The notes beneath the pieces are model-generated. The model saw only the letters and a list, made by a program, of their open reading frames with translations, searched no databases and was not told the DNA's origin. 64,000 nucleotides of DNA from Haemaphysalis longicornis (Eukaryota; Arthropoda; Arachnida; Ixodida; Ixodidae): contig CM023448.1 in NCBI GenBank assembly GCA_013339765.2, positions 280,919,717 to 280,983,716 on the forward strand. Reading direction: 5' to 3'. This document shows positions 1 through 11,054 of this stretch, in pieces (the stretch's first letter is position 1; each line of letters opens with the position of its first letter). The translations under genes were made by a program, and so were the position numbers.

Positions 1-64
1 TGCCCACAAGCTTGAATCTGAGTTGCCCCTGAAGTGCTTTTGCCCGCCACCACGGTACGCGAAT

Positions 65-130
65 GTTCAGGGTGCAAGCAATGTTCAGGATGCAGGGTTC
101 AGGGTTCAGGGTGCGAATGTTCAGGGTGCA
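65..130. repeat. degenerate tandem repeat (ttcagggtgca-like)
   Basis: About five imperfect copies of a short unit close to gttcagggtgca follow one another, some shortened to gggttca. The tract is AT-balanced and has no coding meaning. It may be a decayed minisatellite. Confidence 0.6.
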
Positions 131-141
131 GAGTGCAAGTG

Positions 142-940
142 GTCAGTCACCGTGTATATATTCGGCGCTTGATTTCTTATTTCTTTCTCGATGTTGTGGC
201 CCAAATTAATAAAGTTACCGCTGTATTCTACAATGCAGAGCTGATGAAGAAACTTCATGCTACTGCAAAGACACAGCGCGTGACGTTGCCGACGTGCGGC
301 TCGAGCGCGTGTAAACCACATGGAGCGTTTACTGCTCGTGAAAACGCGCCGCGCACGCCACAGGCGCACTGACACCGCCGCAAAACCACCCGCACTCTGC
401 GCACTGCGCGGCCGGCGGCAACATGGCGGCGGCTTCGGCCGCGAAATTATGGTGGCTACTATAGCCACCATAGCGAAATGGTGCGGGGAGCTCGAGCGAC
501 CGCTTCTAACCGCTCTTTAAAATGTCGCTCAAGGCACACACGAAGTTGCTTGTGCGGTAAAGGACCTGATAATGTGGGCAAAAATGGTACTATAAAACAT
601 CATCCGCGCCGCTAGTGAAAGCGCCAATGAAATGTATGCCGGGGTAGTAAGCCTAAACATCTTGGCTGACAGCGAACAGCGCTGGCATATGACGCGAGGG
701 GAGCAGGAGAGGGGTGAAGAGGAGGAACTTGTGGCTACTTGGCTAAAAGCCAATGAAGCGACTTTAGTTCTACCGACCGAACAATCTGAACTGAGCTAAG
801 AAGTGAAGAAGGAGAAGATTAGAGTGAGCCTTCGGCCATTTCTGTTCGCGCCGGTTCTCCACACACTCTTCGGTATTGTGCGGCCTGTGTGCGTAAAGCA
901 CTGTTACCTTACCCCGTATTTGTGACATAATGATTAGAAT
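142..940. other. no gene seen; one AATAAA, small hairpin
   Basis: No supportable coding region. An AATAAA on the + strand lies near 209 and a 10-bp perfect stem with a 5-nt loop lies at 448-472. A GC-rich patch surrounds 340-440. The short open frames on both strands show no recognisable domain. Confidence 0.5.
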
Positions 941-1172
941 AAAAAAGTGCATGTGCGCAGGGACAGCACGCAAGACGTGGACGGCGTTTTGCATTGCCCA
1001 ATGTCCCTGCATGCAGCGCACACTCCCTTTCTCACTCAAATTGAATGCTCGGCCACGTCATCCATCGCATTAGCACTTCAGACAACTTTGTTTGGTCATT
1101 CTGGGGCATTGTGGTGAAGAGGCCCTACGGGGACTTGCTAGAGTGCATGTACCAATTTTGTTCCGGAGACGG
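941..1172 (+). repeat. dispersed repeat, copy 1 of a direct duplication
   Basis: This stretch matches 1941-2172 along its whole length with many substitutions and small indels. Shared blocks include gacagcacgcaag, tgaatgctcggccacgtcat, gcattgtggcgaag-like sequence and a final caattttgtt-like block. The two copies lie exactly about 1 kb apart in the same orientation. More diverged relatives are at about 5790-5870, 9409-9560 and 47820-47900. No coding capacity is seen, so this is an unclassified repeat family. Confidence 0.75.
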
Positions 1173-1189
1173 TTAGTCTCCTGTGTGTA

Positions 1190-1840
1190 GTATTAAGTTG
1201 AGCTATCTCAAGCCTAACCTATGTGTCAATTGTAACTTAAAATAAGTCAACTCCGCCGCTTCCGCAACCTTTCCGGCTGCCGCACCGTGATTGGAAAAAC
1301 GGCTGTGAAAGGACTTGCTAAGCGACTTTCCTACAAGGCTATGTCTCGAGCCTCCGACGGTACTACAAGTACTCCACTAAAAAGACGTCCATCGGCATTT
1401 CGACACAAAAAAAAAAATGCCGCGTTTGGCACTACTTCGCCCTCTATTAGTAAAGTAACTACGTAAACTAACATAACATAACGAACAGAAAAAAAAAAAT
1501 AATTTAAAACACCAAACACTAACCTAAGCAATGAAGATTAAGCAAACCTGAAGATGTAAAAAAAAAAAAAAAAAACAAGGGAAGAGCCGGGCTCGAGCCG
1601 CCGCCCATCGTCACAGGAAGCTAACACGGAACATCTACACCACAACTGTAGGCGCTCTGGCTTGCGTCAACCCAGTCTTAAATATTCGAATGTCGTCGGA
1701 TGGCACTCCAGCCATGGCTGTAGCGCTGAGCTGGAGTGTCGTTGGGTGAACTCTAGACACTGCGTTCTTTAAACAAATGACGGTGTTTTTTTTTTTTTTG
1801 TCTCTTCCTTGTTATGTTAAACGAATAACTACACTCAGTC
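1190..1840. other. no gene seen; poly-A and poly-T runs
   Basis: The stretch is AT-rich with poly-A at about 1557-1575 and poly-T near 1787-1799. A B-box-like ggctcgagccc occurs on the - strand near 1590-1600, but no convincing A box accompanies it. Confidence 0.4.
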
Positions 1841-1890
1841 CCCGTAGGTCGTCTTCACCACAGCTCTCCAGAATGACCAATTGAAGTGAC
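1841..1890 (-). repeat. inverted fragment of the 941/1941 repeat
   Basis: Read on the - strand, this piece resembles about 1080-1140 of copy 1: a tcacttca block, ttggtcattctgg, gtggtgaaga and cctacggggact in the same order. It lies just before copy 2, so one fragment is inverted between two direct copies. Confidence 0.6.
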
Positions 1891-1940
1891 CATGTGGACA
1901 TATGCGACGACGAATGATTTGATTTGATATATTATTTGAC

Positions 1941-2172
1941 TAAAAGGTGCATATGCGCAAAGAGTCAGGGACAGCACGCAAGCTGTTGTGAATGGCGTTT
2001 TTCACTCGTTAATGTCCCTGCGCAGATGCCCTTTTTAATTAATATTGAATGCTCGGCCACGTCATTCGTCGAATTTGCCCTCTAGGTCACTTCGATTAAT
2101 CATCCTGGAGCATTGTGGCGAAGACGCCCCTAAGGGGACTTCTTAGAGTGCATATACTAATTTTGTTGCAGA
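1941..2172 (+). repeat. dispersed repeat, copy 2 of a direct duplication
   Basis: Second member of the pair with 941-1172. It carries the extra block gaagacgcccctaaggggac, where copy 1 reads gaagaggccctacggggac. The copies differ by many substitutions, so the duplication is not recent. Confidence 0.75.
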
Positions 2173-2447
2173 GAGGGAAAGCCAGCAGGACGGGGAAGTT
2201 ATTATACGGCAGACGTAGCCGGTGCCCAGGTACACTGCTCGCGGTACGCTTTCTTTTCGCACAGCGATTACGATGCGGATTCCACTTGCATATATACCCC
2301 TGAACAATGAACCCGGCGAATACCATCTTTTAACTAGATACCGGAGAGAGCTTTCCCGATATGAATTGTTACAATCACGCCCGGCGATCAAACGATTTTA
2401 GTAGTGGCCAATCTCATCATCACTTGCACCAGTCAGTAGCACTGCTG

Positions 2448-2519
2448 CCATCGGCATCGTCTTCATCCACGCCATCGGCATCGTCTTCATCCACGCCATC
2501 GGCATCGTCTTCATCCACG
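2448..2519. repeat. three perfect 24-bp tandem repeats
   Basis: The 24-bp unit, starting ccatcggcatcgtcttc and ending atccacg, is present three times without mismatch at 2448-2471, 2472-2495 and 2496-2519. The array ends 90 bp before the start codon of the PP1-like gene, so it sits in its presumed leader or promoter. Because 24 is a multiple of three, frames stay open through it on both strands. That explains the Ser/Pro-rich open frame there, which is not itself a protein. Confidence 0.95.
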
Positions 2520-2609
2520 CGCCACGGGCTACCGCCATCGCACCCCTTGCCTCGCGGAGCCGAACGCTGCCCTGCCCCAGCGTTCCTCCCTCAAGCATCG
2601 GCGTGGAAA

Positions 2610-3623
2610 ATGGCGGAGGGCGGCCTGAACGTAGAGAGCATCATCTCAAGGCTCTTGAGGTCCGCCCAGGGAAGGAAATGCCGCTGACGGAAGCGGAGGT
2701 GCACGACCTCTGCCTGAAGTCGCGCGACATCTTCCTCGCCCAGCCCATGCTGCTTGAGCTGGTGGCCCCGATCAAGATCCTCGGGGACATTCACGGCCAG
2801 TACGATGACCTTCTGGCGCACTTCAAGCACGGCGGTTTCCCCGAGGAAACCAACTACCTGTTCCTGGGGGACTACGTGGACCGGGGCAGGCAGTCCCTGG
2901 AGACCATCTGCCTGCTGTTCGCTTACAAGGTTAAGTACGAGGACAACTTCTTCCTGCTGCGGGGAAACCACGAATGCGCGTCGATTAACCGCATCTACGG
3001 CTTCTACGACGAGTGCAAGCGCAGGTGCAGCATCAAGCTGTGGAAGACGTTCACAGACTGCTTCAACTGCCTTCCCATCGCCGCCATCGTCGAAGACAAG
3101 ATCTTCTGCTGCCACGGCGGACTGTCTCCCACCCTCTACTCAATGGGGCAGATCCAGCGCATCTCGCGGCCCACGGACGTCCCCGACGCAGGGCTCGTGT
3201 GCGACCTTCTCTGGTCGGACCCGGACAAGACAGTCAAGGGCTGGGGCAAGAACGACCGGGGCGTCTCCTTCACCTTCGGTGCCGACGCGCTGTCCCAGTT
3301 TTCTCAAGAGGCACGGCCTCGACCTCGTCTGCAGGGCCCACCAGGTGGTGGAGGACGGGTACGAGTTCTTCGGCGGCCGCCAGCTGGTGACCGTTTTCTC
3401 GGCTACCAACTACTGCGGCAAGTTCGACAACGCCGGTGCCATCATGTGCGTCGACGAGTCACTCACGTGCAACTTCCAGATCCTGGCACCCCGCGAGAGA
3501 CTGGCCAGGTACCAGCAAGACGGTCTGATCTCCGGGCGGCCCCCCGCAACGCCGCCGCGTCCGGTGGAGAAGAAAGGAGCGGCAGGGGAGAGGGCGGCAG
3601 AGGCACAATCAGGGGGCACGTAA
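2610..3623 (+). CDS. PP1 catalytic subunit-like retrogene, two cancelling frameshifts
   Basis: Ser/Thr protein phosphatase 1 catalytic subunit-like gene of the metallophosphatase (PPP) family, which removes phosphate from serine and threonine using two metal ions. The start ATG at 2610 opens with MAEGGLNVESIISRLL, as in PP1. About 1 base is missing near 2658, so the body continues in another frame with GDIHGQ, GDYVDRG, LRGNHE, INRIYGFYDECKRR and CCHGGLSP. Around 3299-3302 (a run of four T) one extra base returns it to the first frame, with CRAHQVVEDGYEFF and SATNYCGKFDN. A TPPR tail motif follows, then the stop at 3621-3623. By PP1 numbering the metal and catalytic residues D64, H66, D92, N124, H125, H173 and H248 are all present. 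The length, about 337 codons, is normal for PP1. There are no introns and strong GC at third positions, which points to a retrocopy. The usual P in SAPNYCGEFDN is T here and E is K. It is either a young pseudogene or an intact gene with assembly indels. Confidence 0.93.
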
Positions 3624-3695
3624 TAAACAGGGAACCAACGACGTCCACCAACGACGACTCCACGTTTCGTGTTTTCAACGTGTTCGTTGAATAAA
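3623..3695 (+). promoter_or_regulatory. polyadenylation signals after the PP1-like gene
   Basis: AATAAA occurs at 3623-3628, overlapping the stop codon, and again at 3690-3695. The second, about 70 bp downstream, is the likelier working signal. No genomic poly-A tract follows, so an original retrocopy tail has been lost or was never there. Confidence 0.6.
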
Positions 3696-3799
3696 CACCG
3701 CTAAGGAAAGCCAGCAGTCAAGAACGCCAAGGAAGGCATGCGGGAAGTAGTGCATACTTTTTCCGTCTTGACATAGATTATCGTTTTGTAAATTGTTGG

Positions 3800-3905
3800 A
3801 AGGGAGAAAAATAATGCGGACAAAAATAATGCGGTACCCCGAGTGGAACCTGAACCCACCACCTTCGGAGTACGCGTCCGACGCACTACCAACTATAGGC
3901 CTACC
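3800..3905 (-). mobile_element. tRNA-headed SINE fragment
   Basis: Read on the - strand, an A-box-like tagttggtagtgcgtcgga (about 3876-3894) is followed about 30 nt later by a B-box-like gggttcaggttcc (3844-3856), then an AT-rich tail with two copies of gcattatttttgtc-like sequence. This is the RNA polymerase III promoter layout of a tRNA-derived SINE. The arms do not fold into a complete tRNA. Confidence 0.6.
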
Positions 3906-4486
3906 GGGTAGGCTGTGCTCCCCTTGACTTTCATGAGTATGTATGCGAATGCATCTGTATCCGTCTTTTATACGACTGCTGGAAACCGTGCGAATGCTCT
4001 TACGTCTGCTGGCTTTCCCTTCTGTATCCATTCAACGAGCTACGCATTCTCAATTTCGATTCACAACCGGATATGTGCAGCCGCCTAAAGAGAATGCTCA
4101 GCCATGCTAAGGGCTGAGGTGATGTGCTGCTGAGCATGAGGGCGTACCTAGATTCCCGAACGCGGTCACTGTTTGTCTGGCGCATATACAAAACAAAAAC
4201 GTTCGCCTGTATGAAATTGAGACGTACATGAAAGATCCCCAGATGGTGTAAATTATTCCAAATCCCTTCACTACAACGGGCCCAAACGTATATTCGGCGC
4301 GTGAAATCGAAATTTTAATTCTTACAGGGTCAGCTTTGAATTACACACCGAGACCAATAACAAGACGAAAATATGTGCAGACACAATGCTGTCAGCGCTC
4401 AGTCTTGTCGTTTCAGTTTTTTTTTTATATCTCGTGTCTGTAGTGTTAGGCTATGCACTGTGGTAAAGTACAACTTCGAATTAATT

Positions 4487-4620
4487 GAAATGAATGAATG
4501 AATGAATGAATGAATGAATGAATGAATGAATGAATGAATGAATGAAACTTTATTGAATATATGCACCACAGTGAACCTCCTGAAACATTTAAAGCAATAG
4601 TTGACTGGTCAATTTCAGTA
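4487..4620 (-). mobile_element. retroelement 3' end with AATAAA and (ATTC)n tail
   Basis: On the - strand the sequence runs through AATAAA (4549-4554) straight into about 14 copies of the tetranucleotide attc (4487-4546). A polyadenylation signal followed by a short tandem repeat is how several LINE families end. The body upstream (higher coordinates) is too short or decayed to identify. Confidence 0.5.
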
Positions 4621-4668
4621 TTGTTGTTTAACTTACCAGTTTTTGAACCTCAGCCTGAGCTAGCAGTA

Positions 4669-5474
4669 CAGTAGAATCTCGATAAACGGAAATCGCTTAA
4701 ACGGAATTGCCGCTTAAACGGAACAGTAGCCTGTAAGTTGGTTGGTTTTGTATTCAGATAATGTAAAAAAACTCTCGGTAATCGGAACTAAAATTTCCGC
4801 GTCACTGTTTTTACGGAACCGGGAATGCAACTTCTTCTGAAACCCATTGGCATGAGAATCAGCTTTTTACGGTTCCGGCTGTTTCGTTTGTTTGTTTGTT
4901 TGTTTGTTTTTCTTCCTCTACGTTTTTTTTTTTTAGCCTCGTTGGCCTCGTGAGCTTCATCTCGTTTGTGGTCAGCCGTGTTAGCGCAACGAATGCAACA
5001 TGGCAGTTCTTGTTCCAGTCGTTCGGTCTCGATTCAAGGCGCCGATGTTACAGGGCTCAGCTCCTGCCGCCTCGTTCGTGCCATCGTGGTGATATTCCCG
5101 ATTCATTACCGCGTTGCCTGTCTTCTAAATTCTGTGGATCGTAAGTACTCGCGAAGTTGAGGCCTCTAGCCTCCGTGAATATGCAGTTGCAAGGACTCAA
5201 ACAAAATTAATTGATGCATTTTGTAGTGAACAGCGACTCATTGTTGCCAAATTAACTTTGTGAATGCTGTGCCTAAACCTCTTGTAGTTTTCTTGCTTTC
5301 TGTAAAACTACCAGCTACATTCACCTTATAGTGCTTAGAGTTCGTGAAATGGTAGTAAGAGTGTGAAGGCACATAAATTTGCACTTTCACGCATCTATCT
5401 CAGTAAACAGAACTCCTGCTAAACGGAACTATTTTTTTCGGTCCCTTGAAGTTCCGTTTATCGAGAGTCTACTG
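4669..5474. mobile_element. pogo/Tigger-like non-autonomous element, 806 bp
   Basis: The ends form a 23-bp terminal inverted repeat with one mismatch, beginning CAGTAGA and containing CTCGATAAACGGAA. The element is flanked by TA on both sides (4667-4668 and 5475-5476), the target duplication of the Tc1/mariner/pogo superfamily, and CAG starts are typical of pogo/Tigger elements. Subterminal repeats of taaacggaa occur at both ends. No transposase is recognisable inside, so it is a deletion derivative. A (GTTT)n tract lies at 4885-4910. Confidence 0.88.
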
Positions 5475-5476
5475 TA

Positions 5477-6660
5477 GTTGCAAAAAATAGTGTCTATGCT
5501 TGGACTAGTAATAATCACTACCATCTCTGCATTGCTCTTTTCTCGGTGTGGCATGACGACCAGCGACGTTACACTCGAAGACAATGCTGCGGTTCTGCTT
5601 CACGACAATGCACTCGAGTGACTAATTCATACTGCCACCGAGGGCAAATTCGGCGAATGACAGCAATGGACTTATTATTTGACTCAAGAAATGCGGTCTG
5701 CGATGTTGCACTGCCAGTGTAAAACTTTGTGCTTGCACTGCGTGATGCCGCAGTGCGCGCTGAACTTTTGAGTACAATCGTATTCTCGGCATCGCCATTC
5801 CCCGAAATTTCGTTGTTGGCTGCATGGGTGATGGATTGGTCACTCGAGGTCGTTGTGGTGAAGCTGAACCATGGTACCGAGTGTAGGACCGTACAGTGCA
5901 GCGAAGCAGCTCGAGAGTGCCGTCTGTGAGTGGTATCTATGACGAAAACGAATTGCCTTGTTGTCGTCCGTAAAGAGAACGCACCGAAGTCACAAACTCT
6001 CCCTCGGCGGTGATCGGCCAGTGCGGTCAATGAGCTTCTTCTGGAAGTAGCCCAACGAATGTTAAAGGCTGAAACTTACAGGGAATGCACGTTAACGCCC
6101 CTCGCACATACACCATAGACGACAGAGCGCAGTGACTGGACGTCCATGCGCACAGAAGTAGTGGAACAATTGTAAAACGTTTCCCTCATCAATGCAGCTC
6201 CCGAACGTCCTTAAACAGGTCCAGCTCTTCGTGAAATCGCCTTATTTTCGCGATCAATTTCTCAAAAGTGAAGTTATTCTGCACTGCACCGCAGTCATTC
6301 CCTGCGAAGTTATTCTGCACTGTCAGCATTCGAGGTAACACCTTGCCTTGTGCTCCAGGTTAAAGGTCTGCGGAGATGTCAGGTGCAACTCTATGAGCAG
6401 AAACTAACGACTTCTGCAACATCTGGCTAAGCTAAGTAGTCAAGTTTCATGCCCAATATTATTTTTATAAAACAGTTTTGACAGGTTCCCGTGCGGACTT
6501 CAAACCTCCTGAAAAAGTGCGTACGCGTAGCATCCAATTAGAACGGCTTTGGGCGATACCCAAGAGCAGTCGGTTTTTGCAGCCTGTGGTAGCGTCCAGT
6601 GCGGGGGCCACCTTCGATCACTGTTAGGGTTACTGAAGGGACAGTTGACAACCTCGCAAC
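5477..6660. other. no gene seen
   Basis: No coding region or structured repeat is supportable. Around 5790-5870 there is a diverged relative of the 941/1941 repeat (blocks attggtcactcg and gttgtggtgaagc). Confidence 0.45.
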
Positions 6661-6671
6661 GCAGAAAACGA

Positions 6672-6672
6672 C

Positions 6673-6703
<31 letters not shown>

Positions 6704-6718
6704 AAAAAAAAAAAAAAA
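6672..6718. repeat. poly-C then poly-A homopolymer
   Basis: About 22 C are followed directly by about 25 A. The junction keeps artificial Pro/Lys and Gly/Phe open frames alive on both strands. The length is likely unreliable. Confidence 0.9.
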
Positions 6719-6839
6719 GTTTACTCTGCCAGTGGTCGGCTGCAGGAGCAGCGCGTGGCCGGGTGAGCTGAGAACGCGATGACCTGGTTCCTCCCCCGAG
6801 ATCGCCGGTCGGCCAAGGCCGTAAATGGGGCGATGAACC

Positions 6840-7190
6840 GACTTCCGCGCGGTGTCATTAGTGCTGCCACCGCGAGCCGTGCCCGGGCGTGCCATTACGG
6901 CGGGCCGCTTTCATTTAGCGGCCGCACTGCTGGTCGCCCACACAAGAGTACAACGTTGCGAGGCTCGTTCCGTTTTGGCAACTCTCGTGTTCGCCGCCCC
7001 GTACACAAAGCGCGGCCCGCGCATCAAGACGCATCGGGTTGCGCCTGCCTCTCGGCCGCTCCGTTCCCACCGGCGGCCAAGAACAGCGGACGGCTGTGTG
7101 CGCGACATGGGCGGTGTCGCCTGTTGGCAGGGCCATTCCTTCGCCGGACCGACTCACGTCTGTAAACCGCGATAGGTGTGTGCGGGGGAG
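6840..7190. other. GC-rich, CpG-dense block without a recognised gene
   Basis: This stretch has many CpG and open frames in several phases on both strands, none with a recognisable domain. It could be an unmethylated promoter region or an exon-bearing leader, but no start codon with a splice donor is convincing here. Confidence 0.35.
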
Positions 7191-9400
7191 AATTCTGGCA
7201 CCTCGAGTGCGGTCATTGTCGAGCAGGCACGCTGTTTGGTCACGGAACCTGCTTTTACTCAGGTATCCCAGCGTAGTTGCTAACAAAGGCGGGATTACGC
7301 CATCACCTCGTGTCACCCGCACCGTTCGCGTGAAGGGCAGCGATTAAAAGGGCGGCGACACACCGGGTTGTTTCCCGCATTCTTCGCCAAATTCGGGCAA
7401 TTGGCAGTGGCCAACTGAAGCAACCACAAATGAGAACTTCGCTGTGGGCGCTCAAGCTAATTGTGTTCCATATGAAAAAAAAAAATCGGGCCATTTTTGC
7501 GATGATTGACCAACGGCTGCATCGTTTAATTACAATGTGCTGGAAGTTAAGATGGATCCGTGGCGAAAACGCCCAGCGGAGAGTATACACTGCGCCATCT
7601 GTCAACAGCGCAACAGAATCCGGTTTGAAAATACTTTTCAGAAAATCCTTCCCCTGGTTTCGTCAAAGTAGCATTGAGGGCTAGCTGGCCGAGTTATCCG
7701 AGTTCGAGCCAATTTCATGGTTAAAAGCTACGTCGTTACACACTGAAATGTCCTGCTCGGGGCTATGAGCAGAAGCTCATTTTAGGGAACCGTTTTCTTG
7801 CTGAGCCCGATGGACAGATTGTAAGACGCCACGTAGCGTATCCATACTTACATTTTGAGTTTTCGATCCACCACTGCAGTGTTGCGTAAGTCAGAACAAT
7901 ATGTCGGCATGGCTATAAAATAGGAGTGAAGTTCGAACGATACAGGACGATGAAATCCAACCCTGACGCAGACATGCCTGATTAAAACGTTATCGCAAAA
8001 TCGACGTATGAACCAGCTAACCCTACAACGTTAAAACACGCGAATCCTAATACCTTGCTTATAGATTTCACACTATTCAAAGGCCAGTCATGCTTTCTTT
8101 TCGTGCATTCCTCGGTATTTCTTTCGACTGCTTCGCTTTTCTTTAATAGCATGTATTCCGCCCTCTCTGTCTCTTTCTCACTCTGTCTAGATCTCTCTTT
8201 CGCGCACGTGGTACACATCTTCTACACATCAGTTTTTTATCTGTTCTGACGTGCATGTTGTAAAAGTAAGTTAACTACCTTCTCATTTCTGAAATGTTTA
8301 ATGATGCGAAAGATTTGGTGCTATCGGCTGGTGGGTAGCCTTGAACTTTCTTCGCTTTCTTGAAGGAACTTTTGATATTTGAATGATCGCTCTGACCTTA
8401 TTCACAATTCGAAGGCTGCCCAATGAGGGTTGCTAGTGAGCGTGCGTGCCTGCGTGAGTCATACTCTGCTCCAGGCAGCGGGTTTGAGGTTTTTCGTGCC
8501 CGTGTGGGATCATGGCATCTGTGGCAGCTGCCACCGTTATAACTGAGTTCGGTCCTGCGATGTCATCACGGGGTCCAGAAGTTCTACTTCAGCGAAAATG
8601 GTTCCACGCGAAAACGGTTCCACCATTTTCGCATGCTCGGCTGTTTCGCTTGCGTATACAGTAGCTGGCGGGAAATACGCTGATGACGGTGGGCCCCGCT
8701 TTTTAGGCAGGAACAAAAAGGGCCCCCTGCTTGCCTAAAAATATGTGACCTCGTTATGGACGTCCTCTAGGGCGACTCGGAACAAAGGACACTGTGTATG
8801 CAAACGAGGCCGTGCAAGCGCGCACCATTCTGCTGTTTTTTTTTTTTCCTCTCCCCCTCCCTCCCTCTCTCCTTCCTTTTTAAGGATAGGGGCGACGCAT
8901 TAAAAGACGCCTTCGCATCACCCGCTTCGTGTTTGCGGGCTTCCGTTTCTATAGTTAGTGGCTCGCTACGTTGGCATTGACATTCCGCCAATGACAAAGT
9001 GCTCTCGTCTCTGGCCTTTCGCGCTACTCGGGTGTCGAGGTCCAGTGATTGGCCTTCCGAGCGTGGGCATTTTCTTGCGCTATTGAGCGCGCGGGGTCAG
9101 CGACCTGCGTGGCCATGAAAAAGCAAAGAAAGCAGCTCAACCGAGGGACAATAAAATGTAATTCTTTACTGGGAGAACGCCGGGAAGCTTGGTCAAGCCG
9201 TTAGTTCATGATCTTTAATATGTCAGTATAGTTTGCTTTTGCGCGGTCGTTCTGTCAGGTACCTTTTAATCCTTGGGATGTATTCTCAAAAACTCCGGTG
9301 GATCTGCTTAGCCGCAACGTAGCCGAGTAACCAGTTGCTGCGACCAATGGCGCGTACACGGTGGCGAGGGTCGATAGAGTACGATCGGACCTGTACGCTG
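7191..9400. other. no gene seen
   Basis: The stretch has short poly-A/T runs, a pyrimidine-rich stretch near 8840-8880 and an imperfect 10-bp stem at 8592-8632 (gcgaaaatgg with ccattttcgc). No domain is seen in any frame. Confidence 0.4.
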
Positions 9401-9408
9401 TAATGACC

Positions 9409-9560
9409 TGTCCTATGTGACAACGCGCAATGTGAAGATGGTGTTTTTCACTACGTCCGGACAGCGATGGGTCTCGCCATTCGCCGAATTTTCTGTGCGG
9501 ATTGGTCACGTGGGTGTGTTGTGGCGAAGATGGCCCAGGGAAGTTCTTAGCTCTACTGCG
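9409..9560 (+). repeat. diverged relative of the 941/1941 repeat
   Basis: Shared landmarks in order are ggtgtttttcact (the direct copy has ggcgtttttcact), cattcgccgaatt, attggtcac, gttgtggcgaagat and aagttcttag. The similarity is patchy but collinear. Confidence 0.5.
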
Positions 9561-10270
9561 TCATGACACTGCCATTACTCGTCCTTGCGACGTAGCCGCG
9601 TCGCGCGGTCTTAGCGCGAATGAATCGCATCGTCCCGACATCAATGACCACATCGTATGAAAGACGAAAGCGTCAGGCGTAATCTTCTGGGGAGGCCGTC
9701 GGAAGACCAGCATGCGGCGAATGGGCAATGGCACGCGGCCGCCACCGCCTCGGCAGGCAACGTGCCCGGAAAGGTGGAAACCACTGGAAAGCTTCCGCAG
9801 GGAGGAGCGCGGCGTTCAAGGGCCGCCGCAAGGGCGCTCGGCTTTCTGCCTGCTTTCTGCGAGAGGGAGGCGCCGCGCTTTGCGCCGTGCACGCTCATGG
9901 CTGCGCTGCGTTCGCCCTTCTGTGCACCCCCGTGTGCGATACTAACTGCCGACTTTCATGTACGATGCGCTGAGCCTTGTTTCACGCCAGGCACCAAAGC
10001 CCAGAGAGTCTCGCCGTCCTGGCCCCGGAGGAAATGTCCCCGACTCCGAGGTAGGAAATAATGGTCCCAGACTCGACACACCGCCGACGTTTTGTTCGTG
10101 AATTAAGTTGGGAGGAAGTGAGGGCATGGAGAGTGTGGGAGCGGGACTCAAATGCCTTTTCTTTTACGGCTTGGTGCTATCGCGAAGTGACGATTAATTG
10201 AGCTGCACGGGACAATACCGGTCCCAACATATGACGCGCGAGCATCGCGAACGCGGGAAAACTGAATCCG
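9561..10270. other. no gene seen; GC-rich 9700-9960
   Basis: Overlapping arginine- and proline-rich frames come from GC-rich sequence, with no domain recognised. Confidence 0.35.
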
Positions 10271-10279
10271 AATGAGCAA

Positions 10280-10410
10280 ACTTCAATCGGCATTCATCGC
10301 GGGAGGAGAGAGCGACGAGGGGAACAGCGTGAGAGGTGGGAGGGAGAGAGGAGAGAGTGTCACGTGGCAAGGGCGGCCGAAGACTATCGTCTTTCGACGA
10401 CATTTGCAAT
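10280..10410 (-). mobile_element. palindromic-core repeat family, copy 1
   Basis: On the - strand it contains tgcaaatgtcgtcgaaag followed by acgatagtctt, matching 14015-14050 over about 34 bases nearly without change. A purine-rich flank (10310-10375) corresponds to the pyrimidine-rich stretch at 14060-14125. The core aaagacgatagtcttt is almost its own reverse complement. Family identity is unknown. Confidence 0.65.
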
Positions 10411-10970
10411 GAAACAGGCCGATACGGGGCCAGTTGTCTTGCTAGTAAACGTACCCTTCTAACTGTCAACACGGGGAGAGAAAAAATGCTCGAACCTGTT
10501 TTGGGAACAACTCTGCGTGGTTGCAGCAGTTCAGCCGTTTCTCTCTTGGTGCTTCTGCACCGCACGTCACGGGACCGAAGCAAGGCGGGTACTGTTCCGT
10601 GACCCATGCTACTGGTTATCTGTACCCGCGTGGGAAACGCGCCACGAATCGCCACACCAACCTGTTGTCGAGCACGCAATGTATACGCTATTGTTAATGC
10701 GTAAGCAATCTTTGGCGAGTATACCCCACCTTGAAAAAGCGCGACGCTTTTAGCTTGACGCCTTATATCTGTCAAATAAAGGCACAGTTTGTCAAAGTAA
10801 CGCGTGGGGTCGTTAAAATAGATAAACTATAGAGATGATTAGCCGCTTCAGAACCGTCAGTAAAGAATTGAAAAAAAAAAAATCAAAGCCCCATTTTTAA
10901 GAGAAAGATGGTTAAACCGCGAAGCTTTCTCCCATGCAACATAAAAACTTCGAAATCCAAACTGCTTCGA

Positions 10971-11052
10971 CTGTGTCGGAACGGCGCAATCGGGTGTCTG
11001 GACGTCGGCTTCACACGCGAGGGTCCCAGGCTCGATTCTGACCACGGGAAGC
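10971..11052 (+). mobile_element. tRNA-like SINE head
   Basis: An A-box-like cggcgcaatcgggtg (about 10981-10995) is followed by a B-box-like aggctcgattctgacc (11030-11045), then agcattatttctttctttca, a T-rich tail. It resembles a decayed tRNA head fused to a SINE body. It is too diverged to be a working tRNA. Confidence 0.45.
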
Positions 11053-11054
11053 AT

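Noticed and set aside
2591..3115. Antisense frames over the PP1-like gene
   Set aside because: Shadows of the GC-rich coding strand.
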